Source: Isoetes taiwanensis (taxonomy: Eukaryota; Streptophyta; Lycopodiopsida; Isoetales; Isoetaceae). Taken from it: 64,000 nt of DNA. The stretch lies in the NCBI GenBank assembly GCA_021234155.1, contig JAJEKV010000038.1, forward strand, positions 13,356,213-13,420,212. Reading direction: 5' to 3'. The position numbers were made by a program, and so were the translations under genes. Of this stretch, positions 44,356 to 55,625 are shown piece after piece; within the stretch, counting starts at the first letter, position 1; each line of letters begins with the position of its first letter. The notes beneath the pieces were generated by a model. That model made no database searches. It was not told where the DNA came from and saw only the letters and a list, made by a program, of their open reading frames with translations.

Positions 44356-46990
44356 AACATGTCCCTTCATATAGTCCTTGTGTTTTTTATTCATTTATCA
44401 TGTCCATTACTTTTTTGCTTTATTTTTTCAGACCATATGTATGGCCCTAGCTTTATTCATAATACGTCACTTTACCTAGTCATTGTTTTTCATTTGTCCT
44501 TTTCTACTATATAGCTCACCTCCTTGCACTCTACCCTCACCTAGGCACTTTGACCTCCATCTTCTCTTTTTCATTGACCATAACCTCACCTTTGACTACT
44601 TAAGCCTCATTTTTGCCCGATTTACTGTGATTCACGTTAACCTTCATCTCAATTTTTCATCTTAACCTTGCTCTGGAGTTGCGCTAACATGTCTACACCT
44701 CTTCTTCAATCTCGTCCCTCGTTTGTAAGCGTATTATTCATTTTGGGGCATTTTGTCATGGTTTTAGGCATGTGGTATTATTTTCTTCTGACATCAATGC
44801 ACATTTCTACTAACCTGAACCAGACCTTTACACCCTCACTCTCCTATTCTTGTTCCAAACCATTGCACAGATCTTATGACCCTCTTTGCTAGGGGCCACC
44901 AAGTCCTATTTGGCACCTTGTAGTTTGGCGTCGTGTTCTTGACATTGTTCTTTACAGTTTCTCGGTTTTTATGGCCCTATCATTAAGCGTTCTTTTATGT
45001 TTTACATTTCAACAGGCGTTCTTATTTTTCTAACATGTCCCTTCCCATTGTCATTGTGTTTTTGGTTCATTTATCATGTCCATTACTGTTTTTTGCTTTA
45101 GTATTTCAGACCATACATATGGCCCTAGCTTTCTTCATAATACATCACTTTACCTAGTCATTGTATTTTTCATTTGTCCTTTTCTACTATCTGGCTCACC
45201 TCCTTGCACTCCACCCTGACCTGCACTTTTGACCTCCATCTTCTCCTTTTCATTGGCCATAACCTCACCTTTGACTACTTAAGCCTCATTTTTGCTCGAT
45301 TTACGATGATTCACATTAACCTTAATCTCCATTCTTCATCTTAACCTTGCTCTTGTTTTGTGCTAACATGTCTAGACCCTCTTCCTCAATCTCGTCCCTC
45401 GTTTGTAAGAGTATATTTATTCATTTTGGGGCCATTAATTCATTTGAGTATAGTTACGGATTAATAATTGGCATGTTTTTCATGAGATGCTTTTTTGCAT
45501 GTGTATTTTATTTTGAAACATAAAGGGGTGAATATGGTTAATGACTTGCATTCATGTTCTATGGATGTTTTCAATTCTCTGAGGCCCTCAATTTATAGTG
45601 TTTGGGGCTTAGTACCTCTATCTGTATTTTTCAGTTTTATATGGTTCTGTGCATAGTAATCCATCTGGGTCATTCATGATATTGGTTTTCCTATATGGGT
45701 TGTCCTCTATTAGCCCTGACATTAGCTGTGTTTTTTATATGATCTTGATCTTGCCCTTTTCGATTTTGACTTGGCCCTTTGCTTGCTTTCATGTATCCAT
45801 TCATATCCTTCTACCAAAGTTCGATCTCAAATAGTTTGACTTCGATTTCCGCTTTGTTGCCCCTAACCTCAACCTTGATTTCTATCGTTTTGTTCGCTTG
45901 TCTATTTCCACATAGGCTTCTTAACCATGCGATGGATTCGACCTCATTCACAAGACACAGTGCCATTGACAGACTGGGCCCACCCCATCTAACACCTCAG
46001 TTTTTTTCGTAGCTCACATGGATAGCTTTACTACTAATATGTCACTTCACGTCGTCATTGTGTTTTTGGTCCATTTCTCATTACTTCTTTTTGCTTTCTC
46101 ATAGCAGACCATATGTATGGCACTCGCTTTATTAATAATCTGTCATTTTACCTAGCCATTATGTTTTCATTTGTCCTTTTTACCATATGGCTGACCTCCT
46201 TGCCCTCCACCCCCACCTTGGCACTTTGACCTCCATCTCTTCCTTTTCATTGGCCATAACCTCACTTTTGACTACTTAAGCCTCATTTTTGTTCGTTTTA
46301 CGTTGTGATCCGAATTAACTTTCGTCTCAATTTCCTTCTTAACCTTCCTTTTGATTGGTGCTAACATGTCTACATCCTCTTCCTCAATCTCGTCCCTCGT
46401 TTGCCAAAGTATGTTTCCTATTGGGGCCTTTATTCATGGTTTTACGCATATGGTATTATTTGTCTTCTGACATCACCACACATTTCTCCTATGCTATCCT
46501 GAACCAGACCTTAGCACTTTCGCTCTCCTCATCGGCGTAGGATAGTCTTACCCTGGATTGGGGGATTCCGGAGGTGTGATCCCAGAGGACGGGATCCCGG
46601 AGGGCGTGTGATCCCAGAGGGCGGGATCCCACTGTTAACTGCGCAGTTAAAAGGTGACTGCGCAGTTTAGGGCCATTTTTTGGCCGGATTTTTGCTTGCT
46701 GATAGCAGCGGCACTGCCCTCTCTTCCTCCTTGGCATCAAACTACAGCTCTTCTCAAGCCCATTCCGACCAACCTCGCACAAACCCCAGCCGATTCCGTG
46801 GAGGATCGGCCAAGAAAAAAGCATAAGAAAACTTGGCTGATTTTCGCTATAAGGGGCTTTTTTTTTCGCAGTTACTGTGCAGTAAGGGGATCCCGCCCTC
46901 CGGGATCACACCTTCGGGATCCCCCAATCCAGGGTAAGACTATCCTACGCCCTCCTCATCTTGTTCCACCCATTTCACAACCTTATGAAC
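44356..46990. repeat. Three-copy large tandem repeat (units of about 0.68-1.0 kb)
   Basis: Units start with CTAACATGTC or CTAATATGTC at 44,356, 45,033 and 46,036. They share, in order, TCATTTATCATGTCCATTAC, GACCATATGTATGG, CACCTCCTTGCACTC, TTTGACTACTTAAGCCTCAT and TCAATCTCGTCCCTCGTTTG. Unit 2 has extra sequence at its end (about 45,440-46,035) and unit 3 holds the MITE. No coding frame is conserved among units, so this looks like non-coding satellite-like repeat. Confidence 0.9.
46534..46951. mobile_element. 418-bp MITE, Mutator-like, with 9-bp TSD
   Basis: Terminal inverted repeats of 50 bp (48 matching) begin GGCGTAGGATAGTCTTACCC at both ends. The flanks carry a 9-bp duplication CTCCTCATC (46,525-46,533 and 46,952-46,960), the size expected for Mutator-like elements. 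Unit 1 of the surrounding tandem repeat shows the empty site (CTCTCCTATTCTTGTTCC near 44,840), which confirms the insertion. It has no ORF of its own. GC-rich subterminal GGGATCCCGxxGG words form further small inverted repeats. Confidence 0.95.
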
Positions 46991-47836
46991 CTCTTTGCTT
47001 TAGACTTCTTGTTGATGTCAACCTCATTTTTCTTCTTGACATTGCTCTGAGCTGGATCATTTTGTTGGTGTTTGTCATGCATCTGGTAAGCTTCGAGAAG
47101 TTGCTTTTTATGTTATTGGCTGTGGTTGACATTTCATGTTCTTAGTTTAGTCTTTTCAATATTGATCTTACAACCTTAAGCAGATTACACACTTTTTGCT
47201 AACCCTTTGTTCTTGTTAGCTCCTTGATCATATCACTACCCTCAGGAATTCCACTCTCACCTTGGCACTCTTAATATTCATCTTCCTTTATTTGGTTTAT
47301 AGTTTGACGACGTCATGTGGCTCTTGATATTTTTTATTGTCAATTTAATTAACTTTAACGTGGTTTTATGTTGTCTTGTGGCAGTTACCTCTCGCTTATT
47401 TACCCCCCCAGGAGGTCCCCTGGTTCCTCCTCTCTTTTCTATAGCTATATTCCGCCGCTTTGTTGCTTGGTGCTGTCTACATTCTGTTTCATATCTCCTT
47501 GCTTCCCCCTTCGTCGTCGCGGCCTTTTTTGCCTCTCTTCATCGTCCTGGTATGTCTTCCTCGTCGATTACTTCGGCCTGGGCAGCAATATCCTTTCTCG
47601 TCAAAAATTTTTTAACCTTCCCACCTCCGCTGTTTTACCTCTACCGTCCTTGGCTCGTCAATCTACCTCTCGTCAGGCCCACGCCCCCGCACCTCTCTTC
47701 CCCTTCTGCCTCAGCATGTACGCTCTCTTATGTTTGTGCACATAGTCTCTCCCTCTCGCTATGTAGTTTGCGATGTTACTCGACATTTAGACGTTTCCCG
47801 TCGGCTGGGCTTGTAGGTAAGGAAGTTCTCTGGTAG
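46961..47836. other. Pyrimidine-rich sequence, no recognised gene
   Basis: ORFs at 47,315-47,836 and 47,368-47,745 are Leu/Ser/Pro-rich products of T/C-rich DNA without a recognisable domain. Confidence 0.4.
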
Positions 47837-47866
47837 TCGGCCGGTTTTGTGTCCTTCGCGAGTCCT

Positions 47867-47941
47867 TCCCAGAATAGCATCGATCCGAGCCCTCGGATCG
47901 TTATTCTGGGATGGGACGAGCAGCTATATATGTGCTCGTCC
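47867..47941. repeat. Double-hairpin module, copy 2
   Basis: The outer stem TCCCAGAATA (47,867-47,876) / TATTCTGGGA (47,902-47,911) encloses an inner stem CGATCCGA/TCGGATCG. A second hairpin GGACGAGCA (47,914-47,922) / TGCTCGTCC (47,933-47,941) follows with a 10-nt loop. The module continues to 48,003 and is shared with 24,940-25,069. Confidence 0.9.
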
Positions 47942-48069
47942 TTCTTGTAGCTCGTTATCGGCGTCTTCTCACAGCAGCATCTCTTTCCTTGTCCATTGCT
48001 TCCCACTCTACCTGCCCTTATATGTTTTTTTGAGTTCGTCTATTGTTTATATGTTTTTGTTCAGTTTGA

Positions 48070-48601
48070 CCACCCGTTGGGTGATGCTTAAATTATTTTC
48101 CACCCCAAGGGTGATGCTATCTATATTTTTCCTACCCCTTGGGTGATGCTCGATGATCTCCACCTGTTGGTGATGCTATTTTTTCTTTTTCCACCTCTCG
48201 GTGCTGTTTTCTATTTCTATATATGTTTGTTTACAGTTCCTAACGTCTAACGGGTGACTTTTCATCTATTTTTTGGTTCATGCACTCTTTGTTGTTGTCC
48301 ACCTTAGATGTTGCTATAATAATGTTTTCTTTAATAATGTTTTTCTTTTTTCGGCATTATGCCGCATTATTCTCCACCTGCGGGTGATGCTGTTTATTTC
48401 CACCTCGAGGGTGACACATATTTCTTTTCACATGATTGTTATCCACCCGTTGGGTGACGCTTTTCTCCACCCTATGGGTGATGCTATCTCCACCTGCTGG
48501 TGATGCTGTTTATCTCCACCTCGAGGGTGACACATATTTCTTTTTACATAATTGTTCTCCACCCGTTGGGTGATGCTGTTCTCCGCCCTATTGGGTGATG
48601 C
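48070..48601. repeat. Array of 13 short hairpins, consensus CCACC-N-GGTGATGCT
   Basis: Copies start at 48,070, 48,100, 48,132, 48,160, 48,191, 48,374, 48,400, 48,443, 48,467, 48,490, 48,516, 48,559 and 48,582. Stems are CCACC(C)/(G)GGTG with variable 3-6-nt loops (CGTT, CAA, CTTG, TGCG, TCGA). Compensatory stem changes occur, such as CCACCC with GGGTG and CCACCT with GGTG. The tail GATGCT (or GACACA after TCGA loops) is conserved. Spacers are T/C-rich, mostly about 5-30 nt, with one 170-nt gap. Confidence 0.9.
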
Positions 48602-49017
48602 TCTCTTTTTCTGCCACATGTTTGATTTTCTCTAACCGTTCACGGGTGTTTTTTAGAGTTCTTTGTGTTGCTTGCAGGTTTTACGCCATCTTCCGAGGTC
48701 ATGCTTTTTTCGGCTTCGCCATCGACCCATCTCCTGCGGTTCTCCAGGCAACACATTCAAGGTTGCTGGCGACCATTTCTCATTAGGGTTTTCCTCGAAA
48801 ACCCGAAAGGGCGGGGTTTTTTATCCCGATGAGAAGTTGTCGCCATTACCCTTCTATATTGTCTGTGCACATTTCTTTTGTTTCCGGGGGAGCCCGATAT
48901 TGCTCCTATGGTCGGCTACCCCTCTCTATTCTTCAAACATTGTATACTGCTGCTGTGATGAATGACAAGCCTATCTATCGGCCGGTTTTGTGTCCTTTAC
49001 GAGTCCCTTCCCAGAAT

Positions 49018-50116
49018 CATGCACATTTTTAAGACATCATGATCCAACATATTCTAATTGGAAAACAACACTATAAACTCTATCTACTTTAACAAAACAG
49101 ATTTTGAAATTAAGAAGTCAAAATGTCATCACCAATGTACTTAGAAAGTTGCTATGCAAACCAATTATCAAGTTTATCTTCAAATTAACTTCCCTAACCC
49201 TTCCCGTTGTGATGGCATTGGGTGGGTACATGTGCAGTGTTATAAAATAGAAGCAATTCTCTATGTGCTTTTTTTAAATGCCACTTTAGAGCCAACTGCT
49301 AAAGAACATTATAATTCTATTTGAATACAATCTGTACATTCTATTTGATTTAACAAAATGGACTACTAACCTAAAAGGCCAAATGATATAATCACCAATG
49401 TGTTTAGGAAGATCTTGTACGCGAGCCTTCACCAATTGCGTGTCTGAAATCTCACCTATTGTTCTTTCACATGGACCTTAGTAAAGCATTTGACTATGCT
49501 TTGAGAGGATAAATGCAAAGAAATATGATGTGAGCATCCAATGAAATACCTGCATAGTTACAAATATCAAAGCATGGCAGCTCAAAAGGTTGGATTGCTC
49601 AAAACTTTGCTAATCCAGTTCCACTGGAAACAACACTACACTAAGAATATTTTCCTTTAAACTTGAACAGTGAACTAAAATCCTCCCCTTGCAGCTTCAA
49701 TGGCTGAATGTAGAACTTCCTTCAAATAAGTGACTACTGGCTTGGTCAATCCATCCATAGTTGACACTGTAGCTTAATGGTATTGAAAGATCTGATGATT
49801 TGAAAGCGGATGTTGATTTGTATTCTTTGCATGTTGCCAGCATCATCATTGCTACAAATATCATATAGCAAACTGTACTCCCAAATATTTTGGGTCAAGA
49901 GCCCACTGCATCTCCACCCCAGTAATTGATAGACTAATTGCGTTAAAGCTTGAATCTGAAGAGAAACATACCAGCTGCACATATTATCACTCTAAAATGC
50001 AGGGCAATGCCACAATCATAGTCACAACCAGAATTGTCTATACACAATCAACATGAAAGAAAATAATCACCTCACTGAATAGAATCACTTATAACACCAT
50101 CTTCAATAAAGACTAC
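49018..50116. other. AT-rich intergenic, no gene
   Basis: Only short chance ORFs; no motif recognised. Confidence 0.5.
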
Positions 50117-51289
50117 AAACAAGGTTTAAAATGAAACGCACTTATTTAAGAAGTGCGTTTGAAAGATTCCTTCTAAAAATTTACAAAATTCTAAAATACC
50201 CCTAAAAAGGACTCTTTTACTATCTTGTGTCTAAAGATTTATAAAACTGCTCATGAAAACAGACATTTTAGGAAGACTTAACATTAAGGAGAAGAACAAC
50301 AAAGAAAAATATCTCATTTTAGAGGGAAAAAGGACCACTACGAAAGCCAAAGATTTATTATGGGGCAAACTCATATGAAAAAATTAGACGCTTTTGTATC
50401 TTATCCCTTAGAACGTTTATATTGGCTGTTATAGAAGACAAAAAATTTGTTATTTCACAAACCATTTTGGCTAAACATCCTAATTGACCTTAAAAGACAT
50501 TGGGAGACAGGTTGAACAAACCGCTTGAATGAAAAATTATTGTTTTGCATCATATGGTATTACAAATGATAATACATCCACGAAATCATGCGCTTAGTTG
50601 AAGTTCCAACCGACGATGCTTGATAAATTTATACCCCAGGAAACGTAGTTGAAGTAGTGAAGCTCTGTGATTACATGGCCTTCTTTGTTGTTCTCCGGAG
50701 ATGTATTCATCATGTCTTTGGGCTTGCACAATACCAATCCACAATATAGTGATGTTGAGAAGATAGTCAAGCTCCTTGTCAATGTTGAGAGTCTTCAAAG
50801 ACAATTCCATCATCCGTGAGCGTGAAGCATCCATTTGCACATTTCTCCACACCGAAGTATTTGTCTATCTTGCTTTTTTTTGTCCGTTTGCAAAGAAATA
50901 GGTAAACTTTTGAGGGGTTGCTACTCCTCGCACCCCTATGGACAAACTACAATAGTTTCCTTCGTTGAACACATGTGTCTCCATAACATTTTGGGGTCCT
51001 TTGCCTTTAGAAGCGGTTTTTTGAGCTGCCTAAAGTGAAGTTAGCATGTGTGTAGAGAAAAAAAAGTAAAAATAACAACGGATTCGACTAATTTATGCTC
51101 TAACATTGCATTACAAGGTCGAGAATTTAGAACTATTTTAGAACTTTTGAACTAAAAAACTAAGAAAAGCGCATAAAATTATCCCTTGAGTGTGTTATTT
51201 CAACAAGATTAAGTTGCAAAACCTTTGGGAGCAAGAAAGACCCCACAAGATTTTGCACAATATAAACTTATACTCGGACTACATATTTT

Positions 51290-51540
51290 ATGTATATATA
51301 TATATCTATATACATCTTATACATGTTAATATATATATATATTCAATATATATAACTTCACATATTTGTATATATAAAAAAAAAAAAAAAGTATAAATTT
51401 ATACATGTGAGTCTCATGGTATAGATTTATACCGCAAGACTTCTCTTTTTTTCTATATATATATGTAAATATATATGTTATATATATATTATATATTTAT
51501 ATAATATACATATATATATATATCTTTGGTATAAATTTAT
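51290..51540. repeat. (TA)n-rich microsatellite cluster
   Basis: Several TATATATA runs (about 51,290-51,310, 51,330-51,355, 51,455-51,525), with a poly-A run at 51,377-51,391. Confidence 0.9.
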
Positions 51541-51795
51541 ATATAGAGAAAACTCTTTGGTATAAATTTATACCGAAATCCTTTTAGATAAATTTATACC
51601 GCTTGGGTCTTTAGGTATAAATTTATACCGCCGAAACCTTTTGTCATGTAAATTTATACCGCCGAAGTTCTTTTGTTGTATAAATCTATACCGCTCAAGT
51701 CTTCTTCTTGTATAAATTTATACCGTCTGTAAACCCTCTAGCATACTATGTCCACATATTACTATCTATTAAGGTATAAATTTATACCATCTTGA
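51379..51795. repeat. Array of GGTATAAATTTATACC palindromes
   Basis: About ten copies of a 16-bp palindrome (perfect or with one or two changes; for example near 51,562, 51,613 and 51,774), often followed by GCCGAA or GCT and separated by CTTTT-rich spacers. Confidence 0.9.
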
Positions 51796-52384
51796 AATTT
51801 ATTTGGAAGAAACTAAAGACTACAGAGAACAAATAAATTACAAAGTTTAAAAAGTCCGTGATTGATACATACATTAGCCATCGCGGTATACGTGGTCTAT
51901 AGCAAGTTGGAGGAGCAAATAAGAGCAAGTGTATAAAGCAAAGCAAGCATCTTCGACTTCACCTCGCGGTGAGGCATACTTTTAAGGTGACAATATTTGC
52001 TTCATTGAGGCAATATCAAATGTGTTGCATTTTTGCAATTTTGTTCATAATTTTGTAGTGAATTTATAAACTTTGAACTAAATAATGCTTTTGGGCACTC
52101 TTAGCTTTGTCGCTTTTTTTCAATGTCTATTTTGTTTTGTCCTTAAAAATATTACTATTTCTCAAACCAAACTAGGGGGTCAAAAAATGGTACCAAACAA
52201 TTTTGAATGGAAGCTGAGTTCAAATTCCCCTCCAAAAATGGTGCCTAAAATATTCAAATTGTCACACTTGTCACAAATATACCAAGAAAAGGGCATTTTT
52301 TAAGGGAATTTTAGGGAATCTTTCAAAGATTCCTTTTGAAGTGCGTTTGCAGCAAATAAGTGCGTTTCATTTTAAACTTTGTTT

Positions 52385-54088
52385 ACACACATATTGTGCA
52401 GCTTTCATTATACAATTTTGTCTAAGGCTGCAATTTGCAACTTACAATTAGTAATTTTAATGCGAAGATTTGAGAGGAGCACAAAGGCTGTCTGCAGGCA
52501 CCACATATCTTCAAGCATGCACGTATGCTCCAGCTTCTGTTGTTGTTGCTGTCATTGAATGCAGATGTTCTTTTTACAACCATAAAAGAGACATCAATTT
52601 CTCAAATAAAGCTACCAAGTTGTAGAGGCAAATTAAAGCCAATAATACCTCATTCATAGATAATGACAATAATTACAGATAAAAGGCATATAGATGGACA
52701 TAACCATATCAAGCAGATAGCCACTCTTATTACCCCCTTATATCACTGGCTTCACTCTGGTCTCTGTCCAAAATCCCATAATGCAGTTTAGTACGCATTT
52801 CCAGATGCCGAACTAATTGCCAGAAAAGAGGCTGACAACATTTTAAAATATTGCATGAGACATGTGTTGATCTTGAGGAAGTTGTATCCTTCAGCCCAAA
52901 CTTGCATGGAAGCTACCTAGATTGATTGATGAAGTATTATGCTGCTACTTGAATCACCAAATTGATGAGATATTATACGGCTATTTTCATCGTCAAATTG
53001 TTCCTTCTCTTCTTGAATATTCACGTGGCAGATCATTGCAACTGTTAAAGCTGCTCTCTATGCATTGGCTCAACACATTAGTCCACAACATTAAAGAGCA
53101 AATGGAATGTAGATGTAGATATTAATGGAATGTAGATAATAATAACCTACTTCTTTTACACTATAAAACAATGTTCCTACCTTGATCTAAAGTATGATGG
53201 AAAGAGCTATCCCATAAACAAACACAAAGAAAATATGAAGCAAGGAAAAAAACAACAACAATGTTTAGAGTGTCTCATCCTCGATTCCGTTGCTCTACAC
53301 GCTGACATCAGTGCTTTGGTTTGGGCAAGCTCCATAAACTCTATAGTAACGGTTGATTTAGTCTATGCACCTGCAATAAAGAGAAAAAAAGATAAAGAAA
53401 AGAAAGAAGGAGGCAGAAGAGAAAAGCAAGGAGCCATGTTGCTGGCTTACTAGCACATTTTTGGCTCTGCCACCAGAAGCTAAACATTAGGTCGAATCCA
53501 CAAAAGTGCCCTGCCGCCATTGCCTACAGAGCTACTAATCATAAGGGCATGGAGGTTTTTGTAAGTAGTGAGATATAGACGCCTGCAAATCATAACAGAA
53601 ACATTTGTCAGTCTAAACAAAAATCATTTTGAGCTTCATTGCTCACAGATACCTGAAGTAGGGCACAACAAACCTTAAAACCATGTTGAGTTACACCAAG
53701 AGCTCAAAACGAAAGTAATGTCTGCAATCTTCGCTGTGCATCCTATCTGTGTTCAATCATACTACAAGCTTCTCCTTACAGACGCTCCTTGCTCGCCTCG
53801 ACATATTTTGTAAGAAAGAGGAAGCTTTCTCTTCAGACAGACATTTTCAAATCGGCTGAAGAAGAGGATTTCAAATCTGCTGAAGAAGAGTAGAAAGCTA
53901 AATTCAAATTTCGTATTGAATAGCGCCAATAAAAGCGCCCCGCAAGGGGGAAGGGGAACGTTGCATGCGGCATAACATGTGGCGTTCCCGGCCCGAAAGC
54001 TAACGCTATCCCATTTTAAAAAAAGAAGATAATATAGGGTGCAATTCCCCTTTTAAATAAAACCTGTGTATGAGTAGTATACGAGATC
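52385..54088. other. AT-rich intergenic, no gene
   Basis: No family recognised. A short direct repeat TTGATGA(A/G)(A/T)TATTA occurs at about 52,925 and 52,964. Confidence 0.45.
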
Positions 54089-54571
54089 TAATAAACGGTA
54101 GGTCCAAATTACTGTGAAATTGTGCGTGTTCTATTTTCACGCAATATCCTCCGCTTCTAAAGATTTGCATTACTACATTGTGTCATATTCAGCAAAGCTG
54201 AAGCCAACAACTTCGTAGGAATCGAGCAATGGCTTAAGCTTCGCAACTGCAAAGCTGCATAGGAATTAAGCAGCATACATGCACAAATTAATGCTTCGGA
54301 GGGAAGCTACGACAGCCATAGCTGAGGCCATAAGCCATTCGGTTAAACAATACGGAAGCAATTTCATGCCTCTTTGGATTTTTCCTATCTTTCTTATTAA
54401 ACAAGGTCATTGAAACAGAGAGCTCTATTTTCTCTAAGCTAGAAATAGAAGTTGAGCTCGGAAGAGGTTGATTGTTTCTGATTTTTCTAAGGTCAGAAAC
54501 TAGTTAGTTTCCACACCAGAACATCCGCCATAGCCACAATCATGTTTGTAATTTGGACCTACCATTTATTA
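54089..54571. mobile_element. MITE-like fold-back element, 483 bp
   Basis: TAATAAACGGTAGGTCCAAA at 54,089 pairs with the complement at 54,548-54,571 (23 of 24 bp). No coding content. The TSD is unclear, with TAA/TTA at the ends possibly part of it. Confidence 0.7.
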
Positions 54572-54750
54572 CATCCCGTAATCTATGGGAGGGGGGGCAT
54601 TCCGCCCTCGCAGGCCCTCTCAACGATGCGCATAGCCTCGGCGGCACTCGTGGCTCCGCCACTCGTGCACCGCCTCAGCTAGCGGCGCCGCCTTGAGGCC
54701 CTATGGGGCGGAATGCTCCCCTCCCCCCCTCCATAGATTACGTAGTCCGT
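54571..54750. mobile_element. GC-rich fold-back element, about 180 bp
   Basis: GTAATCTATGG(G)AGGGGGGG..CATTCCGCCC (54,578-54,607) is mirrored by 54,705-54,741. The core, with GCCGCC, CTCGTGG and CACTCGTG words, is much more GC-rich than its surroundings. It abuts the previous fold-back element. Confidence 0.75.
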
Positions 54751-55355
54751 AATGCCATCTTGAGTAGGTTCCCCAATGACCCAACGTCTCATTATTGTTG
54801 GGTTCTTTTTTTTGTTAAAATTATTCTGGCCATTAGATAGGGGATTTTTTTGGCCGAAGGTTTGTCATCACGACCAGATTTGGAGCTCCAGAATTGGAGA
54901 TTTGCGAAAAGTTAGGAGCTTGCATGCATGGACGGCTTGCACAGTGTGGATCTCCGCTTCTGGTAGTCTATGCTGGCCGATTTGAGAGGGCTATGGCGGT
55001 GCACTGTTTTGCAATTTATGTTCGGCTATGGCGGACATAGATGGTTCAGTTTTTTGCTAAGGCAGCTATGGCAGAAGGATCATTCTGCATTTCATTTTCT
55101 ACCGTGCTTTTGAAGATTGGATTGCCGAGGGACCAGCCTGCCATATTTTTGGTTGGAAGAGACTTGATTTTGTTTATGTATCTCATATTTTTTAAAGCTG
55201 CACAAGCACAACCTTCTCCGCTCAATTCTCAATGTTTCTGTGCTTCGTATTCTTTTGCAATCTTGCCCGACATAGCTATAAGCTCTTCCTAAATCACATC
55301 CATTTCGGCAGAGCTACATTTGCAGTGAATCTTCTTCACTCTCCCTTCATCGGAT

Positions 55356-55625
55356 TTGGAACAGGACATGATGCCTGGGTGTAGGTTGTCATGTGTACGG
55401 ACCATGCTTTCTGTTGCATTCCAATGGTTGGAAAATCAATGGTTGGTTTTTGTTAGTCCTGTGCCTCCTGGTACAGGACTATTCATGCATACGACAGACC
55501 AGGTCAAGCTCAAGGATCCTCAGTCAGCCACGGGTCAGACATCCAAGGCTCCGCAGAAGACCAAGCAGCAGACCACGCAGTCAAAGCCTGTGGCTGTCAA
55601 CAAGAGGCGCCGCTCAGACAAGTGA
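55356..55625 (+). other. Small ORF (89 aa), unknown, possibly within an LTR-like repeat
   Basis: The C-terminal half is basic and Gln/Lys/Thr-rich (KAPQKTKQQTTQSKPVAVNK, then RRRS). No domain known. Downstream, 55,770-55,930 has a TATATATA box, then a pyrimidine-rich stretch and GATATCAAGGAAGC reminiscent of a copia LTR, but no partner LTR is visible. Confidence 0.2.

Larger units (their letters stand above)
47837..49017. repeat. ~1.2-kb unit flanked by 40-bp direct repeats
   Basis: TCGGCCGGTTTTGTGTCCTT...CCCAGAAT occurs at 47,837-47,875 and 48,978-49,017 with two substitutions and one indel. Between them lie the double-hairpin module and the short-hairpin array. The flanking direct repeats could be terminal repeats of a small retroelement or the units of a tandem repeat. 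Confidence 0.7.
50117..52384. mobile_element. 2.27-kb non-autonomous inverted-repeat element
   Basis: AAACAAGGTTTAAAATGAAA... at 50,117 is the complement of the right end terminating at 52,384 (AAACAAAG.. on the minus strand), with about 31 bp nearly identical, up to ACGCACTTATTT. Just inside the left end AAACGCACTT/AAGTGCGTTT forms a hairpin, and the right end repeats AAGTGCGTTT. Both ends then share GAAAGATTCC. No transposase is present. Flanks show no clear TSD. Confidence 0.8.

Noticed and set aside
47315-47836. 173-codon hydrophobic ORF that could be a membrane protein
   Set aside because: The T/C-rich strand gives Leu/Phe/Ser/Pro runs in two overlapping frames, and no start context or conserved motif supports it.
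48070-48601. CRISPR array
   Set aside because: The repeats are short imperfect hairpins with variable loops, spacers are T/C-rich and of unequal length, there are no cas genes, and the context is a plant genome.
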